A DNA stretch of 64,000 bases, taken from Anas platyrhynchos. Its lineage: Eukaryota > Chordata > Aves > Anseriformes > Anatidae. This document shows, one piece after another, positions 48,711-61,200 of this stretch. The stretch lies in the NCBI RefSeq assembly GCF_047663525.1, contig NC_092589.1, forward strand, positions 83,426,001-83,490,000. Reading direction: 5' to 3'. Each line of letters begins with the position of its first letter. Within the stretch, counting starts at the first letter, position 1. The position numbers were made by a program, and so were the translations under genes. The notes below the pieces were generated by a model. It saw only the letters and a program-made list of their open reading frames with translations. It made no database searches and was not told where the DNA came from.

Positions 48711-51470
48711 GATGTACAGTGAAAGAAGTGGCTGCTGCAGGTAGCGGGGTAGTTCCAGCTTCAGAAGTCACCCATTGGAAAGAGGGACAGAGATGCTCCA
48801 GGTACAAACGTTTTTATATTTCCATATTCAACAGTGCAGCAAAAAGCTTCCAGGTTTTCTCCTGCCCATTGTTTTCCTAGAAGACAAAAATACATCTTTT
48901 AGCAAATCTAGGTAAATCCCACTTTTTGGCAAAAATCCCACACTTCTAATATTAGCACCTCAAATAAAAATTTTGCTCATTTTTCCTCCTTTTCTTCTCT
49001 CCTTCCTTTTCTTTCCCTTTTCCTCTGCATTCATTTCTTTCTCATTTTGGGCCAGATTTTTCTGCTGGTGTGAAGTGTTTATTTCTCCTTTGACTTTGAA
49101 GATGTCACTTGAAGTGGGAGGTTAGACTAGAAGACCTTCAGAGATCCCTTCCAACAAACGTTTCTGTGATCTCTGTTAATTATTGATACTGGCAACTAGT
49201 CTTTGCCTGCTTGTTAAATAGGCTCCAGCAAATGAAGAGTTCAGGAAGTCTGCCTTTTCACTTAAATTGCTGTATGAAAGGGATCAATTACTTCTATATA
49301 TCATCTTTGAAAAAAAGAAACGGAGCAGCCTACTTCAGCATAGACATGCCAGAATTTCATAGTTTTCTATTCTGCTTTTTCATATCCATGGCTTTATTAA
49401 TATCTTGGAAACAGTACTTAAAAATTACTCAGGTTGCCTTTAACATGCAGCTTTCAATGTTTAAAGCTTTATGGTGAATGCTTAGTTTTACACTGCACAT
49501 TAGTGTTGCTAGGAGCTTATATAGTTTTGGCTAATTATTCCTGACATTTCACATATCCCACTGCGTGTGTCTTTCAAGGAGACAGACAAAAAACTTTTGC
49601 ATTTGCTTTGAGATTTCTATCAAATTTTGCTGCCTGTCAGGCAGTCCACTAAGTCCACAAATCCAAGTCCACTGCAATATAGAAATAATATATATATATT
49701 TAAAAAAAAAGGTTTACTTTTGTTTCAGGTGAAACAAAATTTATTTTGTGAAAACATGTAAGTCCTTTCCATGCATCCCAAATGCTGACTGAGGCCAGAG
49801 TTAGCAACCTGTGGGATGCAACTTCAGATACCCTCCAGGGCCTTGCATTCTTGTTTGTAATTTATCTCCTCATAAAGGGTGTAGGAAACTGAAAGCCTGA
49901 CCATCGTTTATCGTTAAAATAAACCAAAAGACTCCTTTCCCTGGCTTCACTTATCCAAAAGTAAGGAGTCCTCTAGGCTAGTTGTGTAGGCTCCCATGAT
50001 GAGGAGTAGATTGAGATAGCTGCTGCCAGAAACATATTTGTCCCCTCTCCAGACAAGTCTATAAAGCAGATGGTATGAATCACCCCCTGGAAACATTGAG
50101 CCTTCTCAATTTTGACTACAAGTGGCTCTTCCATACTTGCTCTTAGAATACATGCCTGATTTTTAGATGGCTAAATTTGATAGGTAAAACCCATTCTCAT
50201 TGACACCAGTGGGACTTGGGTTAGGCTCTGAGGGAGAGTTTGCATATGCAAGCTAATGAGTAATTAAGAGTCTGAATGAGAGATTATGAATGTAAAGTTA
50301 GTCAGCTGCTTCAGTCTGTACATACACTCTTATTCAGAAATTGGAGTGCCATCTTCTGAATGAGCCGAATGAGGAACAATCAAAAATAGAAACTTAAAAA
50401 AAAAGAAAAGAAAAAAGCGCTGTACTTTGCAGATCAGCCCTAGGAAAGAAGATCTGTTTCATTGCATCATTGCAGACTGTAGGCAAGCAGAACACGAGTT
50501 TTAAATCCCTAGATGACCTTTCATACCAACATAACCTTTCTGAGCTCTGCCCCCCTCCTTCTTTGCACCACCACAAAGATACTTTGAAAAAAAATAAATA
50601 TATATATATTAAATATATATATATATATATTTTTTTTTTCTTAATGAATTTGTCTTTAAACAAAACCTATCATACTTTGTCAGGCCCAAGTGCTGTGGCT
50701 TCCATTAGAAAAAAAAAAAAAAGGATGCTGCTGATCACATGGAGGAGTTTGTTTAAGTCTGCTCACTGCTCAGCAGGTATGATTTTTTTTTTTTCCCATG
50801 GAAAATCACTGCAATAATTACAGTCAGAGTAGAAATATAAACAAAGCATCCTCCCTGCAGAAGACAAGCTTGCAGGTACCTCATACCAGGCAGACACAGC
50901 GTGTCATGTCAAAGACCATCACAGAAGAGCTCTTTGGTTTTAATTCCCACATTCTTTATAGGAAATGAGCCTTTAGCGATTCAGACAGTAGAAATACCAC
51001 ATACAAGAACTGTATTAAACCAATGTTATTAGGGAAGTATATTTAAATGCTGAAAAATCTGTAGAAGTCAGGCCGAAGATTTCCTCTATGGCTTAAGCCT
51101 GCCCCTGTTCTCATCCCTTTCACCCATTATGAGGCATTCTTATGGTATGGGCACTTCTCCTACTCATGGTAGAGGCACATCAGAGAGGTTCTGGCCTGGT
51201 ACAGACAGGTCCTGGCATCACCAGCCAGTTCCCACCAAGGTGAGGACACAGCAGACACTTTTTTGGCTGAGTCAGAGCATTTGGAGCTGTTGCACAGGTA
51301 GCTCAAGGTGGTGGCAAAGCTGGAGGCACTGGTGAGCTCCCATCCTCAGGACAGAGCAGCACTACCTTGCCTAGACCTAGTCCTTCCCACCACACTCCCA
51401 GTGGGATGGAGCAACAGAAATTTTCTTTCTCCTGCTGCTTGGCCCCTTGCTGCTCCCCATTTTCCAAACC
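48711..51470. other. Upstream of HTR1E coding exon, probable intron or 5' flank
   Basis: No exon recognised. Simple sequence includes TA-rich tracts at 49688-49700 and 50588-50639. A small CR1 tail lies at 49112-49175. Confidence 0.55.
49112..49175 (+). mobile_element. CR1 3'-end remnant
   Basis: A short match to the CR1 tail: GAGGTTAGACTAGAAGACCT, then GATCCCTTCCAACAAACG and TTTCTGTGATCTCTG. It is on the strand opposite to HTR1E. Confidence 0.75.
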
Positions 51471-51500
51471 ATCCTATAGGATCCAAGCATCCTATAGGAT
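51471..51500. repeat. Doubled 12-bp perfect palindrome
   Basis: ATCCTATAGGAT occurs at 51471-51482 and again at 51489-51500, as part of an 18-bp imperfect tandem unit. Each copy is its own reverse complement. Nothing around it explains it. Confidence 0.95.
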
Positions 51501-54500
51501 CTAATCACAACTCAAGCCTCCCAGAGCACATGAAGTCCCTTAGCCCTCACCTCCCTGTGCCAGACCAGCTTGAGACTCCCCTGACCTTTTGCTGCAGCCT
51601 CAGCCTCTACCTCCAGCAGCTCAGCCAGCTTCAGTGTGCATGCCCCATCCCTCACTGTCCTCGCTTGTCCAGCTTTCATCTCTTTGCCTTTGGATTAGAA
51701 AAGAAATTACAAAATATCTTGGCCCAGAAAAGAGGTAGGGTTTTAAATTGGGAAGTGACTTTAGTAGATGTCAGTGACTGACCTTGCTTATTAATATAGG
51801 GCAGGATTTAAATGATACTCATCACTAATCTTTAAAAATGCAGGTGTGATTGTGGTCACACATTTTCTAGATCTTGTATTTTAATTCATTGTCTGCTGTC
51901 TTTTGAGGTACCTGTCAACCCCTGCCCAGTGCCAGGGACCACATAGTTGCTATTTATAGCATTACTATCACTATAGTGATCGACTGTGGTTTTATAAGTC
52001 ACTTCTGGGAAGCATCATTAATAACATAGTTATCTCATTTAAAGTACTCTCACTAAAAGCACTGCCATGCTTCTGGCTTGTGCTTGTATCCCTTCAGGCT
52101 GTCAGTCATCTCACACAGAGACTGATTTTACTGGTTTGGTGGGAGAAGCCTGCGTGAGTTCCTCCAAATGAGAATCAATCACATCGCATATTAGCTGATT
52201 ATTGGTAATGGCACTGAGTGCTGTCTGGGAGGGAGAAGGGGAGAAAAGGGTGATTAATTGTTCCCTAAAAACAACAGGACAGGTTTAAGCTGTGAGATGG
52301 CAATGTCCTTGTCTGCTCTTGCCAGGAAATATCTCCATCATCTCAACAGAGTAAGAATATTTTGCCACATGGCACAGTACTCTGAATTTCTAATAGACAA
52401 GTGGATGGGATGACTCCAACTCCTTGACCACTGAACTTTTCACTGTTTCATAAGAAGTAGAATAATATCACTTGCAGAGAACAAGGACAGTTAGCATTGT
52501 ATGTCTGCATGTGTCTTTGTGCATGTGCATGCGGATATGTGTGCAGAGGGGTTAGTTCCTTTATAACCATGATTTTACATTGCCTTTAAGCAATTAAGGC
52601 ACTGGGCATTATGGTACTTCATGCTTTTTGCAGCAATAGATCAATATGATTTTGTTACACTCTGAATTGGTCTGAGTGCTTTTCACTTTCAATATTTCCA
52701 TTTCCATAGTTGTGAAGAGCAAGAACTGTGATGTGCTTTGTGAAACAGGTGGCTAGCTTATGGAAAATATTACTTAGCACATTTATGATAATGTTGATAT
52801 TTCAAGCTATGGAAAGATGTTAAACTTAAAATACTCCTCCTTATTATCTCAAAGAGGTTGGCTCTTCCAAGTTCAACACAAAACCCACTGAAATTCAAGC
52901 ATTTCACACTGAAGTTAGGTTGCAAGATTTTGCAACTTTCCAGATCATCCTTGTACTTTACTCTTGTCAGATCAAGACTTTCCGGACTCCTTCATAGCCA
53001 ACTGATAGAGCTGATTTTAACTGAGGATTACAGGTGCCAAGTACCTTGTATTGTTTTCTGTCATGCTGCTGTTTCTCTGGGTTTCTGAGTACCTCAGTGC
53101 TGCAGAGGTAGTGCTACAGCAGAAGTCTTAATTAACTACAATTTATATGGCCACTTGATTCTGACTGTAACATCATATTGCAAAAAGTGGTACCCAAGAG
53201 CTGACCAAATGGAGGTGGTCAGAATCACACCAACCCTGGAAAGATTGCCAGCAAGATAAAATCCTGCAGTCACCAGCATCTCATATTCACACTCACAGCA
53301 TGAGATTTCTGATGCTAACTGTATTGAAGGCAAACTATCAGAAGGTAGGCTGAGACTGCCTCACAACAGAGTAAACAGATAGGAGAATAAATGAAGTGGC
53401 TATTTTCGTGCTAGATCAGAAATTTTCAGCCTGTCTGTGGGAAGTTCCTAGCTACATTATGGTTCTCAGGTTTAGGGATGCAGCCTTCTTCAACGCAGAC
53501 TGAATGAGGCCCAGAACAAAATTACTATAACATTTGTATGAACTGAGGTACAAATTTGACCTTCAAGTCAGGTTTTCACTCTGCAGTGGTGACCTGAGCA
53601 GCATGCAGTTTCATCAGAGGGGCTCAGCACCAAGCAAGACACGTGGAGGCTTGGCTATTTGTCTATGTGTCTATTTGTATCTCTGACTATCTGACTAGTG
53701 CTGATATATATGCTCACCCTGACATAAATAGCCAGGGTGCAGTATGTTACAATCAAGGTGATAATGGCCTGCAGCCTATTCTCCAGCATGCCTGTGTAGT
53801 GAAGATTGCTAGGGCTGTGGGGACCCTTAGGAGTCCACAACCTTGCAAGATCCACAGCACCTTGGTCCCCACATCAATAAATGAACGTATGGCTGAGCTT
53901 GCCTATGAAACTGTGTCAGAAATACCAGATTTGGGTATGGATGTTGCCAAACTGGGACCAAGGTGCAGAAGGTAATTCAGGCAGGGTTCTCCATCTGGGA
54001 GGAGATTGGGATGAAGGAAAAGGAGGGACAAGAAATGGCAGAAGATGTAACAAGTATAAAAGGGGTACATATGGCCCTGGGGGTGGAGGAACACAGCACC
54101 CTGGTGTCACGGTGTCAGTGGCTTCCCCGGACCTGGTGGCACTGGCAGCTACCCACCACCTCCTCGGAGTGATGAGGTGCCGACCATGGCCTCTTGCGCG
54201 TCAAAGGGCAAAAACCAAGTGCTCATACAGGCCATTTTTGGATGTGTGTGCAGTTTCTCCAGGGGCAAGGTATGCAGCTTTCTACAGACTCTTCCCATCC
54301 ACATCATAAATGCTTGTGTCATGTTGGCAATGCTCAAAATCATTGTATTTGAAAACAATTACACTCTAACCTGAAATACCGACTATATGAAACTGTTAGT
54401 CAAATATCTTAGGGTGGGCTTATTCATTTGTTTTCAGCAGGTCACAAACCTACTTAAGTCAAATCGATGTACACCAGTACATTCATTCATGATTCTCCAG

Positions 54501-57500
54501 GATGAGTTTTGCTGTGACGTTTGTAAATGCACCCTTTTGCCTAATCATTGCAAATCAGGGCCTGAATCAATCCGACCTGTAGTCAATGAAAGACCCCAAG
54601 CAGGGAGCTCTGTGAAGCAAATTTTAAAGAAATCCTTTTAGGATCACACTTCAGAGCTAAGGTTTTCTGGTGTAGATCTTGGCATATTCAAATGAGAAAC
54701 AACAATTGGTGACGATCTTCAAACCATGCTTCCTCCCACAAGCAGCGGTATAATTGTCATTCACAGATGACTACTCATTTTTATCTACTTTTAATACAAA
54801 AATTACTCAGTCTTAGGCAGTGCAAGCTCATAAGACAGTGCTGAGCTGCAATCTGATACAAACTAGGACTCAATGTGGATTTCATCCTGTCTTTAGTTAA
54901 ATATATGTAAAATCCTCTGTTCAGGTAAAATACCCTGATTTCTCATGAACAACTCAAGGAGATGCCTCATTTGTAATAATTTGCTTTATAGAGACTATCA
55001 AATTAAAAAACTGACTTTAAAATTCATCACCACTTGTCATAACACTTTAGACTCTTAACACTGTACATTTAAAAAGTCTCCTTTGTTTTATAGTACACAA
55101 AATACTCATTTAAGTTTCAGCCCATTCATTGCAGCTGACTTCACGTTCCCCTTTTCCTGCACTAACTTAAATCCTCAGTTTAATCCCATGAACACCACAG
55201 ACTGTGTCTCCCCATGTGCTGGAGCCAGGAAACATGGGTAGCTGGATCCTGCAAACTTTTTTTGGAGAGAATTTGTAATAATCAGTTGTATAACTGTATG
55301 TTGCCAAAACATGCAAGTGCTGCCTTTCATATTAAGTTGTGGCAGAGACCTCCTTACGTCTCTCTTCTTTCTTGAGAAATGAGTTATGGATATTTGGAGC
55401 TGCTATTCGGCGTGATGAGTGGACTGAGGAAGTAAAAATTGGTGTAAATGATGAGAAACAGCCTTGTCGTGTGAGCTAACCTGATGAAAGGGCTGACAAG
55501 CCCTTCCCTGGCACATAGGGCATCTGTTAGCAGAAGCACACCAGCTTGTTTTGGTTGCCCTGAGGCAACAACCTTCAGAGCTGTGCTTATCAGCAGATCT
55601 TGCCTCAGTGCAGAGAAGGAGCTCTTGATCCTTGCTGACTTCCTAATTTAGTAGATAGCTATAGCCAGGAGACATGTAACCTGCACACTTAACCTCTTGT
55701 CTGGGAAAGAAAAATATGGTCTGCGCAGGTTGCTGACTCTTGCAATGTTCACGCCTAGCTGTTACTCTCACACAGACAGGTCGTTCTCTGATTTATTTAT
55801 TTATTTACTTATTTTTAGAAAGCCTGTGGTGCAGACCATCTTACTCAACTCTACATTCCTAAATGCTTTTCATCACTAAAGAAGCCCTTTTCTCTGAATT
55901 TTCTGTTTTACCTCTGTGCACGCATCTTTAAAAGATGCTGGGTTACCAACATTCCTTCTCTTGTGTTTTTTAACTAATTTTTTAACACTGTTTACATTTT
56001 TTTTTTCAATTTTGTTGTTTTATAAGACTGACCATGGCACTGATCTCTGAGTGGTTTTACTGAATGGCTTAGGAGCACACACGTGCAGAAGGAAAGAGCG
56101 CCCATGCTGAGCATCGGTGGATCCGTGGGGCCCTCCACTACCCTTCCTCCTACCGCTCCAGCTTCCATTCAGACTGTTTATTCATTGACTGCATGACTAA
56201 GATCAGCAATCAGATAAAATACAGGTGGGAGGACAGCTAATGAGATGCCACGTTAGATATTGCCAGCTAAGTGTAATTTGTAGAAGGGAAGGAAGAGGAC
56301 CATATCATTTCCAGCACCTTAGGGAGGCAGCAGCTAAGATGCAGCTCCATCCATGAATCCCAGCAACGTTTTTCCAAAGAGAAAGGAAATCACATTCAAA
56401 ACCCTAAGCGAATCACTTCAAAAACCATAGCCAGGGATTCTAATTGTGGGGGCTATGCTGTCATGAAACTGGAAGGCCACAGGAAGAGATCCCCATTTCC
56501 TAGCTGGGAAGAGGCTAGATAGTGTCTTGGTGTTTTGAGGAAACAGAATATGATGCATCAAGGAGCTGGAGGACTTAGGAAGAGAGGAGTTCACTTCATT
56601 ATTTTCTGGAAAAACAAACAAAACCACTTCAAAAAATAGACCCAGGGTCAAAATATTTCAGTGTCCCTTTGGTCACTATCAGCTTAGCTTAACAGCTAAG
56701 CAAGAAATCTTTTTTTTCCCTTTCAAATGGACTTACAAAAAGAAAATTCGGTATGTAAAACCTTTTGATTAATGACTTACTCTTTACTCTTTTTTTTTTT
56801 TTTTTTTTTTTTTCCAGGGAATGGAAGTTCATTCATAAAGCTTCAGGAACCAAAACTTTTTAAATAATGAGTGATTTTGAAGGTTAGTATCCTCTGAACT
56901 CATACAATCTTTTGTTTGTTTTGTAACTGGAAGCAGAACTGCCTAGCTGTGACTCTCCCCCCGCGGTCCTTTTAGAACAAAAGTCGTGCATTGTAAAATT
57001 GTAGTAAACAAAGCCAATTTTGATATGCAAAAATCCTATGAGGGAAAAAGTATATTTAAAAAAATCCTTCATTAGAAAGAAGCTTGTTTCATTTGCAAAC
57101 TATTAAAGCGCACACTGGAACATCTTAAAAAATCCCCTGAGGTGTAAGAGAACTACATTTAATATAGCTAGGAAAAGTCATTGAAGGATCTACAGCTGGT
57201 TTTCCTCTCCAGATGGCAATCCTTACTGTTACTCTTTGAGCTGAAGCTCCCTGTGAGGCTTGCAAGCCTAAAGCTTCACTTACTGCACACAGGCAGTTGT
57301 AAGGACGAGGGGACTGACCCGTCCTGCAGCCCCCAATGCCCGAATGCTGAGTGAGCACTGGAAATTCGGCTGCCATGTAACCCCTTGATGAACTGTGCTT
57401 AGCTCTTGGCCCCTGTCTGAAATCCTACTTCATTCTCAGTGGTTTATAGCCTTTCTTAAAGAGAATCTAAATATGTTTCTGAGACTGCACCTCTTAGGGA

Positions 57501-57648
57501 ACTTGCAGGCTATGGTGAACAGTTGTCAGCTGTCACGTAGCCGCCTTCCCTGTGTCACCTGTGGTTTTAAGGTCTCTGTTGCCATCAGCTGGACTTCAGT
57601 CTTTCTCCTACCTAAAGGGTCTGAGTCTGTGCGCTCATTCACAAAAAC
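51501..57648. other. Upstream of HTR1E, nothing recognised
   Basis: No exon with family similarity. It holds a short ATTT repeat at about 55791-55817 and T24 followed by CCAGGG at 56790-56819. The 142- and 110-codon frames at 53643-54309 overlap in different frames and show no known domain. Confidence 0.55.
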
Positions 57649-58231
57649 ACAGACTCCCAGAATGGCTGAGGTTGGCAGGGACCTCTGCAGGCCACTTGTT
57701 CCAGCCCCTCTCCAAGCAGGGCCACCCAGAGCAGGCTGCCCAGGACCACGTCCAGGTGGCTTTTGAAGGTCTCCAAGGATGGAGACTCCACAACCTCTCT
57801 GGGCAACCTGTGCCAGCACTTTGTCACCCTCACAGTCAAGGAATGTTTCCTGATGTTCAGAGGGAACCTCCTGTGCTCCAGTTTGTGCCCATTGCCTCTT
57901 GTCCTGGCGCTGGGCAACACTGAAAAAAGAGCCTGGCTCCATCCTCTTTGCGTCCTCCCCTCAGGTATTTATAGACATTCATAAGATTTCCTGAAGCCTC
58001 CTCTTCTCCAGGCTGAGCAGTCCCATCTTTCTCAGCCTCTCCTCATGGTAAATGGCTCTCCTTCATCATCTTGGTGGTGTTCTGGTGGAGACTCTTTCCA
58101 GTCTGTCCAGGTCTCTCTTGTACCGAGGGGCCCAGAACTGGACCCAGTACTCCACGTGTGGCCTCACCAGTGCTGAGCAGAGTGAAAGGACCACCTCCCT
58201 TGACCTCCAGCAATGCTTTGTCTCATACAGA
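57649..58231 (-). mobile_element. CR1 LINE fragment, antisense
   Basis: The complement of CR1 3' sequence. The + strand begins with the reverse of the CR1 tail (CAGAATGGCTGAGGTTGGCA) and proceeds through GGTCTCCAAGGATGGAGACT, CCTGATGTTCAGAGGGAACC, CTTCTCCAGGCTGAGCAG, AACTGGACCCAGTACTCCA and CAATGCTTTGTCTC. The 3' end is near 57649 and the 5' end is truncated. It lacks the ATTCTATG terminal octamers. The 123- and 138-codon frames within it are repeat-derived. Confidence 0.95.
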
Positions 58232-61200
58232 ACTTTCTCTTACAGAGGAACAAGCCCATTATAGAGGAGTTACATTATTAAAGATGCCTAAGTCACTTAA
58301 CTCCAACTGAGAAGAAACCCTGGTCCATAAAAACCCTAACTCTCATATAGAGATTGTGAAACACTGGCTGATGGGTGCATAAATCCTTTCTGAAAACAGG
58401 AATGAAGCCTCTGAATTGTTTGGATACTTTAGGTTTTCTAACTGAGGAGTGTTTCCAGGCTTGCAGCTTGCAGTATAACACAGCATGAGCGGTGGGATCA
58501 GGAAACTTTTGGCAGGAGCCTATTATGCCATGGTCTGTTATTATTTTGTTACTTCACATTTCAACCACTATCTAGGAAAAGAAGTATCTGCTTGTCAAGG
58601 TCTCCCAAATGCGTTGAGAAAAACTGTGAGAAAAAAAAAATCTACACTGAATTCTCACCTGCAAATGCATTTTCCATCTCAATTTCTCATCTTGCTGCTT
58701 AGAGATATGTCAGAGACACACAAATATTTGCTGATGAGTATCATTTATTCAGCTCTGGGGAAATGGTGCTATTTGTATTTATATGGAGACAATCACTTTA
58801 TTCAAGTTAAATGTCACTGCACATGCATTGTTTTTCAAGTCATTATTTGCTTCTTGCTGCTATTCCCTGTCAGGAGACCGATGTCAATGGGGTTTATTTG
58901 ATCTCCACGTGACTTGGTTCTGTACACAGCTGTTCTGCAGTTCATAATGGCCCAAATGAAGAAATCTGGCAGACTAAAACTTAATGGTGTATTAAAGACG
59001 TGGAAGATTGATCCAAGGCCCTTTGAAATCAATGGAAATGTTTCTGTTGTGAACAACAGATTTCAGATTAAGCCTTAGTGAATATATGTCCAATTACTAT
59101 CTGATAAAAAATAAAAAAAAGAAGAAAAAAGCAAATGACTCATACAATGGCTCCAGACTTGGATTGGAAGGAAAATTCTGTGACAGAACAAATAGTTTTA
59201 TCATAGCAGAAGGCAACTGTGAGTCCTTCCTAACGCTGAATAATGTCTCGTGACGGTGAGAGCTTTGTGCTAGTGGCACGAGACTGCTGCTGGGGGCTGC
59301 CAGCGTGGGATTTCCATCTGGCCGGCACGCTCGCTGCAAGTGCAGGAGAAATTAATTACTGACAGCCCACGTGGTGTACAACACCCAGCAGGTCAAGGAC
59401 AGGCTCCTGCTTAGTATGACTCTGCTGCAGCAAAATTGCTGGCAAAGGCCCTGGAACCTTGGGAGAAGGCAGTTTTTCATCATATTTGCCAAGTGCAGGT
59501 CAGCGGGGCCAGGTTTCCTGTGCTGGAGCATCATGGTGAAGTCTGCATATTTGCTGAGTGGAGTTAGACAGAGTGGGGGAGTGTTTATAGCACTGTCCCT
59601 AGCAATATACCTAGCTAAGAACAGAAGTCACAAACCAAACCCAGTCAATAGGACCAGAAAAATCACATGAAAAAGAGAATTGCTGCTTTTGTTTCCAAAC
59701 TTTCTTGGTAGTGCTAACCAAGAGATCAATGTCAGAACTCACTGAGTTGACAGCACATATGGAGAATTTTTGGTTACCAGTGTGATCCAGTGACTATTGT
59801 AATACTGCAGTTATGTTCTTTGGAGTCCTAGCAGTAACTACTTCTAGCTGTAGCTTTGATATGAAGACCCTTCATTACCTACAACCAAAATAATGTGCTT
59901 AATTTTGTCCATTGCCTGTGATAATCCATATCTTTGTTCTTGAAAACTTTTAACTTTGTCTAACCTCACATAACTGGCAGTGTAACTACATGTCTGGATC
60001 AATTACCATGTAGATACAAGATAAGTAAAATATAGCATTATGAAACTAATTCAATATCAGACATGTCATTATACGAATTAGTGGTAATTAGCTGTCAAAA
60101 CCCATAAGCGCTATATAATTAACCCACAAATACAACATAAATACAGAGTAATTATGAAAGTTCATCCACTACAAAGATTGAGCTGTCTTTTAACAGGTGT
60201 AACAAAATGTGATGAACCAAGCTCTGCTGGAAGTAACATATATTTTGACAGCAGGTGTTTGCGTGTGTGTTGGAGAGACAGAAAGAGAGGAGGACAATGT
60301 TTGGCTGTCATTCTCTATGATGTCTCTATGTGAAGACATGCATTTTTCAGCTATGTACCATATATACCATATTTCCATTTTCCCTGTTTGTAGTAGATTG
60401 GTTATAATGAGTACAGAAGGCTGTGGGTCACACTCAAAACATCCTATGACTACTGGTACATCACATCCCTCTATTAGACTCCTAATGTGGATATTTGTCC
60501 TGCCCTTGGTTAGGTTTTGCTGCAGCAGCTAATAGTCATAATAAATAAGAATTCTTAAAATTGTGCTAACAAAGGAAATGTCACAAACACATAGACACAT
60601 ACAAAAAAAAACAATGACCAAAAAAAAATAATCAACCATAATCTCCTCTACTGCTCCCCCCAGGTGCCTGTCTCAGTGGCAGAAGACTGATTTTAAAGGC
60701 AAGATGGATTTCATACCTACTGTGTGCATTTTAAATATGTTTTTCTCATTAAGAACAATATTAAATTCTGGAATAAACCAGAGTGCTTTAATCATCACCA
60801 TAAGCAAAGCCTTGATTTACGCCGCCTCAGAAAATGAAGGAGATGATGAGGGGGTAGAAGATGAAAAGTGTATGCCTCATTCACTTTACCAGACGTCTGC
60901 TTCAGCAAACTGCAGATGCTTGCTTGGGTAGAACTCACTGTGGGATCAGAGGTGACTCTAACGAACCAAAGTGTTTTAAAATTCATCAGTTCTATAAAAT
61001 TCAAACAGCATATATTCTCTAAGTCATACATGGGCTGAAAATGCGTATCTGCATGTGCATACACAAATCCAACGAGACTGTTTAAAACAGTATGCTATTC
61101 CTTAAAATCTTGCTGAAAGTTTGAGGAGTTTTGACAAATGCCACCACTGTACTGACTCACCTGCCTCTGAAGCGATAAAAGCAAAGGAGCCGACACTGCA

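Noticed and set aside
57526..57942. 138-, 123- and 93-codon frames
   Set aside because: They lie inside the antisense CR1 fragment.
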